Shown here in pieces: positions 49,640-61,700 of a stretch of 64,000 nucleotides of DNA. The first letter of the stretch is position 1. Every line of letters starts with the position of its first letter. The translations under genes were made by a program, and so were the position numbers. The notes beneath the pieces are model-generated. The model was not told the origin of the DNA. It saw only the letters and a program-made list of their open reading frames with translations, and made no database searches. This DNA is from Dermacentor variabilis (Eukaryota; Arthropoda; Arachnida; Ixodida; Ixodidae): positions 156,695,534-156,759,533 of the forward strand of contig NC_134574.1 of NCBI RefSeq assembly GCF_050947875.1, in the 5' to 3' direction.

Positions 49640-51007
49640 TACAGCCAGCATGGTAAAAAAGCGCTTCATCTCGATCCGCTTATCTCCAGAAGCGCTGTGG
49701 AAGCTGTGAAACGTACAACAAAATGGTGTGCGGTGGCGTCACTTTAATACTCCCCTATATAGTGTCTTGGGTAGCCAGTTGAGTTGCGACGAGCTCAGCT
49801 TCAGGAATGCGAGCGGCGGAGCTACCAGCGTGTGACGCGAACGTGAGAAGGCGTTCGGCTTGACGCTGGCGTGTCTGTCGCCGGACCAAAGCGAGATTCG
49901 CCCGTCGACGTCGTTGCCTTTCTGCGCCGCGTAGAGCGGCAGTTAGTAGCTGTCATCGCAAGGGAAGCAGCGGGCGATGTGAAAGCACTGCTGATACATG
50001 TGAAGCTGCACTCGGTATAAGCGACGAGGCGTCACGGGCTAATCGGACGCGAAAGACAAACCGCGTGCGGAAACTGTGTCGTCACCTCAGCAGAATTGCC
50101 TACACCGCCTACGCCAGGCTACGCAGCGTTGGAGCCTGCGCTGCGCTGAGTGTCGGCGCTCGTTGGCGGCGTGATGCGGTATACTTCGCCTCACCACTCC
50201 TAGATGGCGGCGCCATCCCTGTCGAGAGAGAGCACATTTTACGCGTTCGCGCCGACGTCACATCCGTTACAGGAAGTTGACGGTGCACCCCCCCTCGGCC
50301 CCGTAGCAAACTTTCTTGCTAAAAAAAAAAAAAGAAATTGAGCAGAAACCATCGGCGATGATAGTCTATGTAAGTGAATAGCCGAAAGCCAAGCTATTCG
50401 CTTTATGAAAGGATCGACGCGCCTGACGGCGTATATACGTATATTTGCAGCGAGGATATTCGAAGAAGTGTTTGTTGTTTCACCGCGCCTTAGCCAGCCC
50501 ATCTGCAGTAGTATATGCATAGGTGGCTCTATAGTACATACCATGCCGACACGTCAAACACGTGTCTCTCTGTAGCGTCGCGAGCGTCGCCGCGTGTAAG
50601 GCGACCCTGCAAACGTATACCGACGCCCCGACGCTCTCGCGTGAGAGCACGTGCGTCTCAAAGAGCTTGCAATGGTCTGGCGTTCGGCGACCAACGCATA
50701 CGCGCGCCCTTAGCGTCGGCGCCATTGTAAGGCCGGTGCACCGCGCGGCCGCCACCGTGCGGCCGCGAATTGGCCACCAACGCGCGGGCGAGAAAGCCAA
50801 GGAAAGGTATTCGCTTTAAAGAATCTGCAGTGCAAGTACTGGGTGCTCTTAATCCAGCGCTTGCAACTGTCGAGTGTAAGCCCCACAGCTCACCCGCAGC
50901 CTCCTATTCGCGCAACGACCACCGGCCCTTTGCTCGTCCCAAATGTGATCAATCCTATGTGATCCTATGGAACTCCACTTTGGTGACACGGTGCTTCACT
51001 TCACAGT

Positions 51008-51300
51008 CATCACTTCCTTCCCCTTCTTTCTATTCCCCCTTTCCCTCACCCCCAGTAGAGAGCTTTAGTATGGGGGACGCAAGCGGCTTGCGTACGCAAG
51101 AACTAGGGGCCGTGGTACTGCGCATGCGCAGACCCGAACGTAAGGGTCTGCGCATGCGCGGTACCGTGTCCCCTAGCCCTTGCGTGCGCAAGCCGCTTGC
51201 GTCCCCCATACTAAAGCTCTCTAGTGCAGGCTAGCAAACTGGACGCTCGTCTGGTTGACCTCCCTGCCTTTCCTCTATCTGCTATCTCTCTCTTCCCGGT
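51008..51300 (+). mobile_element. LINE 3' tail split by a palindromic MITE, copy 2
   Basis: Counterpart of 23780-24080. Confidence 0.7.
51058..51221. mobile_element. Palindromic MITE with TA target duplication, copy 2
   Basis: 164 bases flanked by TA at 51056-51057 and 51222-51223. The arms are about 78 bases around an 8-base loop. The outermost 35 bases are a perfect inverted repeat and about seven mismatches lie further in (hand count). Both arms carry the NRF-1-like word TGCGCATGCGC followed by A or G. Confidence 0.88.
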
Positions 51301-51405
51301 TTGTCACTCCGCGTGCACCAGTGCTAAGCACTCTAATAAAAAAAAAGCTTGTTGTAGTTACTATAATTCACGAGGGTTGCAATGTGTGCTTGTTGGTAAC
51401 GCATC

Positions 51406-51544
51406 TTGAATAGGTGTATACGGTAGCGCGATTAAAAGACAGGACAAAAGAAGACACACATGGTCACACAGCGCTGCGTATGTCGTTGTGTGTCTTTTTT
51501 GTCCTCTCTTTTGACCCCGCTACTGTCTGTCTACACCTATTCAA
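51406..51544. mobile_element. Foldback element G, copy 2
   Basis: Counterpart of 24188-24321, with a four-base GTCT expansion in the right arm. Confidence 0.65.
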
Positions 51545-51749
51545 TATAGTTACAATAGTTAGATGTCACACTATTTGCTAACTTGTATAAGTGCAGCTGG
51601 TAACGGTACGCAGCAACATTACTGACTGACGTTACTCACTGATTACTGACAAGCTCTAGCATATGCCAGAATATAGGTACGGGATATGTGTCATATATGG
51701 TAAAAAAAACTTTGTGTCGAGTGACGCTTACTGCGCATTGGACCATACC

Positions 51750-51968
51750 CGCCGCGGTGGCTTAGCGGCTATGGTGCTGCGCTGCCGAAGCACAAAGTCA
51801 CGGGATAAAATACCGGCCGACGCGGCCGCATTTCGATGTGGGCGAAATGCAGAAACGCCCGTGTCCCATGCAAAGGGGGATCCCCGGCTGGTCAAAATTA
51901 ATCCAGAGTCCCCACTAAGGCGTGCCTCAGAATTAAATCCTAGTTTTGGCACGTAAGAACCCGGAATT
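51750..51968 (+). mobile_element. tRNA-headed SINE, plus strand, copy 2
   Basis: Counterpart of 24528-24745. Confidence 0.8.
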
Positions 51969-52258
51969 CCATTCAATTCGATTCAGTGGACAACTTGCAA
52001 AAAATATTCTGCCCATGCTCGAGTAAGCTATTTTCCAACCAAAGGTGCCTATCCTGACGTTCCGCCAGTTTCTAAGATACGCAATGAGCAATCGTAGATG
52101 GGCGCCAGAACGCTTCTCTGTTAACTTGAGGCAGCGTATAAAGCGACTGACTGACTGGTGGTGAAGAGCGCGCGTTATAGGCCACGTCATCGCTATCTCA
52201 TGAAACGCTAGTGACTCAGCCCAAATCAGCTGGCCGAGAGAAGAGTTAAAGTAAAAAA

Positions 52259-52497
52259 TTGTTGGGTTTTACGTGCCAAAAACCACTTTCTGATTATGAG
52301 GCACGCCGTAAGGGGGGAGGGGGGGGGGCTCCGGAAATTTCGACCACGTGAGGTTCTTTACAGCGCACGTAAATCTAAATGCACGGGTGTTTTCGCATTT
52401 CGCCCCCATCGAAATGCGGCCACTGTGGCCGGGATTCGATCCCGCGACCTCGTGCTTAGCAGTCCAACACCACAGCCACTAAGCAACCACGGCGGGT
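52259..52497 (-). mobile_element. tRNA-headed SINE, minus strand, copy 2
   Basis: Counterpart of 25038-25276. Confidence 0.85.
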
Positions 52498-52735
52498 AAG
52501 GGTTCAAATATCACCGCTAGCGTTAGCGGGAATACGCTTTGTCTTCCAACCAGATTTTGTATTTCAACGACTTCACTTAAGAGGGCGCGCGCACTATTTT
52601 GCAAGTTACTTAGCCGAGACCCATTAGCAACAGTGACTACCTGCTTCAGTCAGTACTATGATTAAACCCACCGTTGCCAACTGCAGTTATATACCAACCT
52701 AGTAAATATCGCAATAGCTGCGTAGGAACTATAAC

Positions 52736-52738
<3 letters not shown>

Positions 52739-52768
<30 letters not shown>
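52739..52768. repeat. (TA)n microsatellite, copy 2
   Basis: About 15 units against about 28 in copy 1. Confidence 0.9.
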
Positions 52769-52769
<1 letters not shown>

Positions 52770-52815
52770 CGAGAGAAAAGGGGGTTAACCGAGGGGCCCG
52801 ATATTTTTTTTTATT

Positions 52816-53018
52816 AGTCATATCATAAGAAGCCAACAAACACTGACACCAAGGACAACATAGGGGAAATTACTGGTGCTTAATAAATGAAATAGAGAAA
52901 CAATAAATTAATGGAAATTAAAGTGGATGAAAAAACAACTTGCCGCAGGCGGGAACCGAACCCACAACCTTCGCATTTCGCGTCTACCAATTGAGCTACC
53001 GCGGCGGCCGTTTTCCCC
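52816..53018 (-). mobile_element. tRNA-headed SINE, second family, minus strand, copy 2
   Basis: Counterpart of 25625-25826 with an intact cloverleaf-like head. Confidence 0.8.
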
Positions 53019-53083
53019 ATCCACTTTCTTAGGTACTTATGTGTCCTAGAGTAGAACCCTGGGAGTGTTAGCCAGTGCCACCA

Positions 53084-53261
53084 CTCACGCGAAATGCACG
53101 CGAAATGCGAAGGTTGTGGGTTCGGTTGCCGCCTGCGGCAACTTGTTTTTTCCTCCACTTTAATTTCCATTAATTTATCGTTTCTTTATTTCATTCATTA
53201 AGCACAAGTAATTTCCCCTATGTTGTCCTTGGTGTCAGTGTTTGTTGGCTTCTTGTGATAT

Positions 53262-53263
<2 letters not shown>
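53084..53263 (+). mobile_element. tRNA-headed SINE, second family, plus strand, two-unit VNTR, copy 2
   Basis: Counterpart of 25892-26093; ACGCGAAATGC is present twice (53087-53108). Confidence 0.8.

Positions 53264-53343
<80 letters not shown>
53264..53343. repeat. (TA)n microsatellite, copy 2
   Basis: About 39 units at the SINE 3' end. Confidence 0.9.
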
Positions 53344-53349
<6 letters not shown>

Positions 53350-53688
53350 GCGCACAGCGGAGAAAACACGTCGGCGCGCGTAGACGTGCGTTTTCAGCGT
53401 GTGTATAGTTATGTATATAGACTGCGGATGGCGGGGATAAATGGAGAGCAGTCTGCCGAGTTCCGGTCGCGCTGGCGAACTGACCGCTCGCCGTTCGCAC
53501 TGACTCACGGCCGACGAGCGGCGCCGGCCGATAACAGCTGCTCGGCACAGTCGCCCTGGCTCACTTCCTGTCCCCGCACACACGGCACGTGCGACTCTCT
53601 CTATGCACTCCGGCAGCAACCGATATCTGCGTCGAAGTCGCGCGCAAGACCGGGCCAAGGGTGTGCGTTTCAACCCTTGGCAGGGGTC

Positions 53689-54035
53689 TGCACTCTAAGA
53701 CGAAATTGCACCCTTTGGGTCGTATCTTGCCACACAACGATAATCGTCGTCTGTCGTGTCCGCATTTCCTTTCTTTAACGCTGGGAGCCCGGTATTTCCT
53801 AGTCACGAATGGAATGCGCGTTATCAGCGTGACACAGCAATCTCGAAAGGAAAGTAGCCAGCACAGCGTTTTCAACAAAGGAAACGCAAACAAGACATTT
53901 GACGATTGTCGTTGTGGGAAAAATACACGCCCCAAAGGGTGTAATTTGTTTAAGAGTGTAAGAGTGTGGCACACTCTTAATACAGCGGTTCCCTTTGGGT
54001 CGCGTGTTTGTCCCACAACGATAATCGTTGTGGGA
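53689..54035. mobile_element. MITE B, complete, plus a second partial element, copy 2
   Basis: The complete element is 53689 to about 53960. Left end: CACTCT, CACCCTTTGGGTCGTAT, CACACAACGATAATCGTCG. Right end on the minus strand: ACACTCTTAAACAAATTAC, ACCCTTTGGGGCGTG, CCCACAACGACAATCGTC. Directly after it, at about 53968-54040, is part of a related element centred on a 29-base perfect palindrome whose arms begin TGTCCCACAACGAT. Non-coding. Confidence 0.75.
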
Positions 54036-54444
54036 CACAAGAACAGACGACGAAGTGCCGCAAAGCGAGCAGAAAACTTGTCGTCTGTTCTCCAAATTTA
54101 CGGACCTCTTGCGCTTTCGTACGTTTCCATGTAATTGTACAACCAAGCACAAGTTCTCATCATTGAAAAAAGAAATGTTTTTGTGTATCGCTAAAGAAAA
54201 ACAGCGCATTAAGCACTCTTTTAGTAGAGCATGAGCCATTGTGACAGATGCAACGGGGATAGCCAGGTGGGCCTTCGTTGGGTGCCCATGGCGCTGCGAG
54301 AACGATGCCGATCCGAAGCCGCCACATCTCGGCATTCCCGTGCATGCAACGGCGGCGCATCGCCAGCTTTCTCTCTACGTAACATAGTGAGAAATTCTAT
54401 GCTCGCCACAGTGCGGAAATGTACGATGATAGAGATCGTCTGCA

Positions 54445-54722
54445 CTGACGTCATCATGGCCGCCATCTTGGGGGCACCATCGCGCCGAGAAGCCTCATGA
54501 ACAAGAAACGTGACCGCACGACAGGCGCGTCTACCGCCGAGCGACAAATCGTTAATAGTGATAACCCGTTGGAAAACTGTCACCATCATTAAATAAGAAA
54601 GGAAAGATGAAAGGAAATAAAAGAGGAAAACGTACGCACGGTAATATGGGGAACTGACGTCATTGTGGCCGCCATGTTAGGGTACTATAGCACGGCGAGA
54701 AGCAGCGTCCGTGACGTCACGT
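54445..54722. promoter_or_regulatory. Paired CRE/YY1-like blocks, copy 2
   Basis: Counterpart of 27162-27440; the same 209-base spacing (54445 and 54654) is preserved. Confidence 0.35.
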
Positions 54723-55605
54723 GCAAACTAGCTATAGATACCCTGCCCTCTCAGTAGTGACCGACAGAGAGTAGTAGAACCGGTAAGACAGCTTATCATA
54801 ACTTGGAACCCTGTCGCGGTCACTAATATAACGGCAACTCAACACATATCGCAGCAACAAAACGTCGAATAGCGGATAGGATCCGCATCTACCAATTGTT
54901 CCCATGTCGTGCATTCGAACAGCCACTTCGCCTCATTCCACTGGTAGTGTTGTTCCTTTCAGCAGTGCCTCCGAAGGTATAATAAGGGCACCACAACGGT
55001 AATGCGGGGTTTCGTTGAAAATATACAGCCTGGTGTCGAGAAGTCCGATATCCACGCGAAGGTTGGCGGACGCCGTAAACCCCGCGCAGAAACCGTGTGA
55101 CGGCGCCAGTGTTTGCGGCTCGAATCCCCAACATCAGAGTGACGTCATCTGCGTGTCGCGCGGTTGGGGCGACAAATACGAAAAGAGAGACTTCGGTCCT
55201 CGATCATGTTCTCGCCGGGCAACTGCAGGCGTATACAGAGCAGCAGAAGAATCCGAGAGCAAATCCCACCGGTATAATCGCGTAATCCACCAGCACCAAT
55301 GCAATTGTATGTATACAGTCCGCGTCACACTACGCGAGACGTCGAATTGACCGTTTGCCCTCTGGACTCCCGTTTAATACGCCACTCGCAGACGCACATC
55401 CTGCTCGCAGGCGCGATGCAGTCACAAGGAAACGATATTGCCATGCCCTCTGCACAGTCAGTGACAAAAAGAAAGAAAGAAAGAAAATCTTAAATCCGAA
55501 GTGATCAGTCTTCTGACTGCTATAGGAAGTGGAGGATTCAATAGAGATATATTAAACATCCGCGTCACGTCGTCGCCCACAAACATGGCACGCACGCACA
55601 CACAC

Positions 55606-55606
<1 letters not shown>

Positions 55607-55701
<95 letters not shown>
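55607..55701. repeat. (TA)n microsatellite, copy 2
   Basis: About 47 units; longer than copy 1. Confidence 0.9.
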
Positions 55702-55704
<3 letters not shown>

Positions 55705-55951
55705 GCATGCATGCATGCTTGGAACAAATCGACAGACCGTGCGTCGGCCACACTTCTAACTCCTGCGAATAGAACAATATGCGGCGCAGCAGCGCTCACT
55801 GAGTTGACGCTACACGTCAGACGATAGGCGGTCACGGAGGAGGAGTTTCGTCCGAGGCGATTTCGCACATACAAAAAAGGAAAAAGAAAAGCGAATCCGA
55901 GAACACTCGAAGTCAGGCGAAAGTATCAGCCAGTAATGTGACAGCTACGAC

Positions 55952-56715
55952 AAGAGGGAAGACAGTTCTGGCGACGCTGCGAAAGATACATGGCGACACG
56001 AGGCAAAAGAAAGAACAAAACGCGGGAAGAATGGGCAGAAAGACGTAAACAATATGAAGCATCCGCGAGACAGTTATGAAGTGTAGACAGCCCCCCTCGA
56101 AAAAAAAAGGAAAGATCGAAACACAAAGCGAAAGAAAGAAAAGAACGAATCAAGCGGACGACGAGAAAGGGTTGCCGAAGACAGTCGAGTCCCGCTCGCA
56201 CGTCGAAACGCTCTCATTATGAAGACGTATCGAACGATTGTCCCTCGGTTATGCACTATCGCTGGAGGGAACACGGGCGCTCAAGAAATACGAAGCAAAA
56301 TTGACGGCGCTGAAAAATAATAATAAGAACAACAAAAGGTGAAGCTGACGAAGAATAAGTACGCACGGAGATCAATCGGAGCGAGTGATGTTGATGAAAA
56401 AGAGCCGCAGACAATGGAAATTCAAAGAGAGAGAGAGTGTGTGTGTCTGAGGGGCGGTTATAGACCCTTTCCCATTACCCTTTACACGAGGACGAAGACC
56501 GTGAGGGTGCAAACGCCGTGGCTTTGAACGCCTGCTCGAATTTTTTATTTTTTTTCTACATAACTCCGTTCGGCTTCTTGTCGCCGATGTGAAGAAGCCG
56601 CGGTAGAAGGTCTGGTGATTGGGAACGGCTTCGCAGTATAACAAGTGAAAGCCGCATGACACCGAGCTTACACTCTGGCTTTTAAGGCAGAAAGCTGGGC
56701 TAGTTGGTGGTCATT
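55952..56715. other. Right single-copy flank, first part, no gene recognised
   Basis: Purine-rich on the plus strand (GAAAG-type words) with a (GA)n at about 56426-56436. No coding, RNA or transposon signal supported. Confidence 0.5.
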
Positions 56716-56850
56716 CTTAAAAGGGAGACATTGCACTAGCGCGTAAAAAAAAAAAAGGACACGGACAGTGTCCAGTAGCGTTCGGTGTGTCTTTTTCATG
56801 TTCATGACCGTCTCCTTTCTTACGCGATAGTGCAATGTACCCTTATAAAT
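56716..56850. mobile_element. Foldback element with long imperfect arms
   Basis: CTTAAAAGGGAGACATTGCA and CTAGCGCGTAA on the left are mirrored by TTACGCGATAGTGCAATGTA and CCCTTATAA on the right. The middle holds a poly(A) run and the small palindrome GGACACGGACAGTGTCC. Single copy in this window. Related in style to element G. Confidence 0.6.
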
Positions 56851-57222
56851 CACACGCTGTCATAATGCGAGAAAAACTCGCTCCGGCTTTATTCTACGCA
56901 ATACTTCAAAATGTCCCCCTTTTTTAAAAAATCGTTTTATCGGGAAATGACGAACACAGTAACTCTATATCGCAAAACGCTCACACGGGGCCATTTAGAC
57001 GTGATAAGTTTAGCTTTGATTGCAATAGCGCTAACGCGTCCCTGACGTGAATTTATTCCGAATGCTGGGTCTGTAGAGATCGCGCCATTTGTTAATGGTT
57101 ACACACTCAGGTATTCATTTATTTGTTATAGGAGCATATATGCCGCGTTCGGAACATTGGTCGTCGTCTTTTCCGCAACGGGAAAATTACGTCCCCAAGT
57201 GAGAAATATCACACACACACAC

Positions 57223-57308
<86 letters not shown>
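57223..57308. repeat. (TA)n microsatellite flanked by (AC)n on both sides
   Basis: About 42 TA units, with short ACAC tracts before and after. Confidence 0.95.
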
Positions 57309-57320
<12 letters not shown>

Positions 57321-59735
57321 GACCACTGTACTAACTTCATCTCGCTCCTGGGCTTCGCGCACACACATCGCAAGGATACGCCAGCGGGGCCGGAAATTAC
57401 GTCCTGCAAAGCGATACACAGGAGAGAGAGAGAGAGGGAAAAAAAGACGGTCAAGGAAAGAGAAAGATAGATGTATATATATATATGTATATATTTGTCA
57501 CGTGGTCTCCCTCATAACTTTCGATACTCATGTTTCCCCGTTACGTGTGCCGGTACAATCTCAAACGCGAATCGGCAGAGCGTGCCATCAAACACTGCGC
57601 GCGATACCTGTTGAATAACGCGAGAAAAAGACACTTATCAGCAATCGGCACCTTGCCGCCTTAAATTATCGCACACTGGGCATTTAACAAACGACGACGC
57701 TTCATTAAGCGCAGCTTCCGTATGTGAATGCGCCCTATCAAACCCGTTCCCAGTTTTCACTGCGCGCGCTGAATAAGGTTTCGCACTGCGCGCACTCGAT
57801 AACGAACGCCCCTGTCCGAATGCCGGACGGTGAAGCGAAAAAGCAAAAAAGAAAAAGGAAGCAAATTAGCAATATTTAAATTAGCGTAGCGTAAGTAACG
57901 AAAGCGATGCTCATTAACGAGTCTTCTCTTTCGAGACCCGTATCACGTGTCGTCAGGTTGAAGCGACGACTGTTCTTGAAACGCCATTGCGCGCACGCAC
58001 AAACACACGTATGACGTGTAACGCGAGAAAAAAAAAAAACAGGTTAAAAAAATGCGCAAGGACTCGTTGAAAGCCGCAACACTCGCTTATCGCGCGCTGA
58101 GAAACGTACTGCGGGGCGTTCCTTCTCGCTTGGAGAGAAAAAGAAAAAGAAAGCACGGGCTCGGAAACGATACGCGTTTCAAAGCGAAGGAACACGTTTA
58201 GTAACAAATATAGTTAAGTAGCAAGTGCATTTGCACACTTAAATATCGTTCATATTAAGTTCAATCGTTACCCGAAAATTTGTGCAAATGTCGTCCGCTT
58301 ACATAACTGGAACGGTTTTCCACATAAAGTCGCAAAAATATATGCATCATATTTCAGATTTCTAACTTTCTTGATATTCGCCTAGATAATGAACATGCGG
58401 AACGATGTGTCGTAGTGGAATAGTCCCTGTTATCTGGAAGAGTGTTCTTCATACCAAGGCATATTATCTGAAAGAAATCTCTCCCCCCTCCCATCTGTGA
58501 TTGGTATACTGTCTATTAAATAAGTGGCACATCGTCCCACGTGCTTAAGCACAGATACACACGATAGTTATGAAGCTAACGAAATTCATTTCTCTCGCGG
58601 TATTTGTGACAAGTATATCACTTTAACGGACCACGGACCAATTCTCCCATCATCAAGAAAGACTCTGCCTTTAACCTTAAGCAAAAAAAAAAAAAGAACA
58701 TTAGATTAAGGAACCTCTATTTTCAGCTCAAATAAGCTTTCTGTAGTAGACAAATTTTCTGTTGTTATGCTATTACTTCCTAGTTATTGTTTAACGCTTA
58801 CGGATAATATTCGCCTCGACGAACCCGGCCAACACTCGGGCATGAGTCACGAACACGAAGAAGTGGCAGTTGTAATTGCGAATGCGAGCTAATGAATCCC
58901 AACGTCGAGCTGAGGAAAAGATTAGCTGAGAAAAGAAAGCAGGGAAAAAAAATATGCGAAAAAGAACACAGCGAACATCCGCCAAGGAGCAGCATCATCA
59001 AAATGAAGAGCAACGGAACCAAGCCAGTGTATTGTGTTCAAGGCTCACACGAAACGAGGCTAGGAAAGAAAAGAGAGACAAAGGAACGAAGAAAGGAACG
59101 GAGGGAGGGCAGAATCAGGAGTCGAAAAATGAGTGAGGGGGAAACAAAAAATGTAGAATATTAATAAAAGGATCGCTTTATCGCCTTGTAAGTGGACGAG
59201 CGCGAGCTCGAGGTTGGAGCGTAATTAATTCCGCATTGCATCGAAAATTGTTTCTCTCGGAACGGAACGATCCGATGGAGGGCGGGGTGAGATCGCAGAA
59301 AAATATAAATAAAAGAAACATGAAAGGGAAAATAAAAAAAGAACGAAATAAAGGAAGACAAAAGAAGAAAAGAATAATCGCCGGAACAAAAGAGAGACCT
59401 CTCCTTTTACTCCTGCATTGCTATTTTTTTTCAAACCTTTTTTTTTTTTTTTTTGTCACCGTTCGGGTTCTTGTTCTTCTCTTTCGTGGTCCCGTCTTCA
59501 TTTCGGTTATCAACGTCTTCGTTTCGGTTATCAACCGTGTTTTGCAAGTCGTTGTGGCTGTGTACATTGCACGCCTCATCGGCAGCGCGAGTTACGGGGC
59601 ATGCATTCGTCGCGTGAACGCGAAGTATTGTAGCTCTTCGAGACGTACTGTGCTGTCGCACGAGGCCTTTGGGGCGGCCGAAGATTGAGACCCTGCGATG
59701 CTGGAGAACAGTGTCACAGCCAAAAAGAAAATTCG
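57309..59735. other. Intergenic stretch, no gene recognised
   Basis: AT-rich to about 58800, then strongly purine-rich on the plus strand from about 58880 to 59400, followed by T-runs at about 59424-59455. Lysine/arginine-rich frames over the purine tract are composition artefacts. TTTCGGTTATCAACG occurs twice at about 59502 and 59520. Confidence 0.5.
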
Positions 59736-59831
59736 GGAGGGGGGGGGATGGGGGGTTGGGCGACGGTGGTGCAGACAGTTGGCCGGGAATGGAAAGGGTG
59801 AGGGTGGATTGGGGGAGGGTGGGGGGGGGGC
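59736..59831. repeat. G-rich tract, quadruplex-prone
   Basis: Many runs of three or more G within about 95 bases, including GGGAGGGGGGGGGATGGGG near the start and a ten-base G-run near 59821. Low-complexity; G-quadruplex formation is inferred from the run pattern. Confidence 0.7.
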
Positions 59832-60178
59832 TTAGGCCAGCGCCTCTTAGGTAGCAGGCCTGTGGCTCTGCCTTTTTGACATCCAGCTACTTGGACCAAA
59901 ATTTTCATTGCCAAGACCGGCGAGACGAAAGCGGTGAGGTCGAAATCACCGAGGCTCACTCAGTAAGAGTGCCCATGAGATGGTGTGGCAGTCGGGCAAG
60001 GTAGCATAACGTCGCGGATCGAAGTGCACTGGCCTTGTGCTATCTAGGAGGCGTTGACTTGGCATGCCACACGTTAACAAAGAAATAACACGTGCCCGGA
60101 GTGCCACCACCTGGCTACGCCACTGCTAGAGAAGCGCAGCCCTCCTCTTATCCGGCCACCATCCTCCTCACACCTCCG
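59832..60178. other. Spacer, nothing recognised
   Basis: Mixed sequence. GGCTACGCCACTG near 60113 is a word often seen at ends of interspersed repeats, but no element could be delimited. Confidence 0.4.
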
Positions 60179-60300
60179 TGCACTGTAAAAATAACTGCTG
60201 CCCTTAAAAGTGAACAAGGGTGTTGTAAATCGGTGTATACCTCACACACTTACACTCCTTGCGGGTGAAAAATATGTAAATGTGCGAGTAAAACTGCTTT
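60179..60300. mobile_element. MITE A relative
   Basis: CACTGTAAAAATAACTGC, CCCTTAAAAGTGAACAAGGG, CGGTGTATACCTCACACAC and CTTACACTCCTTGCGGGTG follow the order of the corresponding words at 6781-6880. The right terminus is not clear. Non-coding. Confidence 0.55.
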
Positions 60301-60682
60301 TCGAAATTCCAATAACGGAATCATCATCATCTCTCAATAGGTCTGTGCCTGATGCGTTAACTCTTTGCTGTATTGACAGCAGTTGTTCCAGTACCCCAGT
60401 AACTCGTCTCCTACAAGCACGTTATGATGTTTGAATGCCATGTTTCGAAGATTACTGGAAATGCCGATATGCTAATACGTTTGTGACTATCTCAGTTTCC
60501 CAAAGTGTGTATAACCACCGTTAACGACATACACATAAAAATTAGAAAAAGTCACAGTTTCGCCCGAAAGGCGAAGCATCGATTGCGATAGGAAATTCGT
60601 GGACAGCTAGCTTACGAAGTAAGGACAGTGTTTTATCGGCCGAAAAAGTTGTATAAACATGGCCCACTAACTAAATTAACAA
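60301..60682. other. Spacer, nothing recognised
   Basis: AT-richer sequence, no feature supported. Confidence 0.5.
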
Positions 60683-60775
60683 GCATGGTGTCATGCACGC
60701 AGAGGCAAACATGAGCAGATCTCACTTCATGACCACGTAAACTCGCTGTCGAAACTCTTCAGTGAGGAACCGTTG
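60683..60775. repeat. Third, diverged piece of the 295-base unit
   Basis: CATGGTGTCATGCACGCAGA, GGCAAACATGAGCAG and AAACTCGCTGTCGAAAC match 61893-61980 at about 85-90 percent by eye. It lies on the other side of the LINE relic, so the LINE is bracketed by copies of the same sequence. Confidence 0.6.
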
Positions 60776-60839
60776 TCAGATGGGAAGAGGACTTGGCACC
60801 TTTGAAGGCGCCGCGTCCATGAGCTTTCGTGTACTCATC

Positions 60840-61700
60840 AACCCAGCATCATTCGATACATTGACCCCGGTTCACCCCCTCAACCCGGGTTGACTGGACG
60901 GGGGGCTTTGGTTCGGGCCAACGGTCCTTCCCGGACAAGGGGGCTGTTGTGGTGCAGCAACACAGAGTTACTGCACTCAACACACAAACAGCCATGTCGG
61001 TCTTATAGGACTCAAGCCTGACTGGCCCTCGGACTGCCTCGGCGCAAAAGAGGCCAAGGCATACAACCGTGGAGAGCACCAAAGCCGTCCGCGGAGCAGC
61101 GCGACCAACCAAGGGTGCGCCACCACCGGTTCCAGCTCTGAGTTCCATTGAACCAAACAAAACCCCGTAGATCGACTGGCACACACGGCCGAGTCGAGCG
61201 ACCTTAGGAGCAAGCATCATAACTTAATGGATAGCTTTCCACCTGACTCATCAAAAATCACCGCAGGACGGGCCCACACTTCGAGAAACTTCTTCTCGCC
61301 CAAGCGGTGCCGCTCCCGAGTGAGATGGAACCAGACCTCCTTCCGTGCTTTCGCAAGCACTTCGTGAAGGCCCGGCGCCCTCCCCCCGAAAACTGCATCG
61401 CGGCGTGCCAACCAAACTTGGTAGGAGCACTCGGCGAGGAGAAGCACGAACTGGTTGACCGCCTGATTAGGCAAAGGGTGCAAAAATCGAACTGTCTAAT
61501 AAGCAACGCCTGGGATATTAAAAAGACTAGCAATCCTACGGAGAAGAGCTGCAGGAAGCAAACACTGCGCAAAGGCATGAACCGAGTCCGCACGAGCGCC
61601 ACAGAACGGGCACGCTCCACTAGTCGGGACGGCTGTGAAGGGCCTGTAGCCCAACGGCAGGCACCCTCGCGGCAGTGAGGAAGCGCGACAGGAGCAGCGG
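60840..61700 (-). pseudogene. LINE ORF2 C-terminus and 3' UTR relic
   Basis: On the minus strand from about 61680, one frame reads LPLGYRPFTAVPTSGA, then the CCHC motif CPFCGARADSVHAFAQC (Cx2Cx7Hx4C), an in-frame stop near 61498, then AECSYQVWLARRDAVFGG, KEVWFHLTRERHRLGEKKF and a C-terminus at about 61217 (GGKLSIKL). Sequence below 61217 looks like its 3' UTR. I recognise this C-terminal pattern from tick non-LTR elements, but cannot name the clade. No reverse transcriptase domain remains. Inactive. Confidence 0.75.

Noticed and set aside
59236..59688. 150-codon frame with hydrophobic centre
   Set aside because: Overlaps the purine-rich and poly(T) tracts; lysine-rich then phenylalanine-rich composition reflects base composition.
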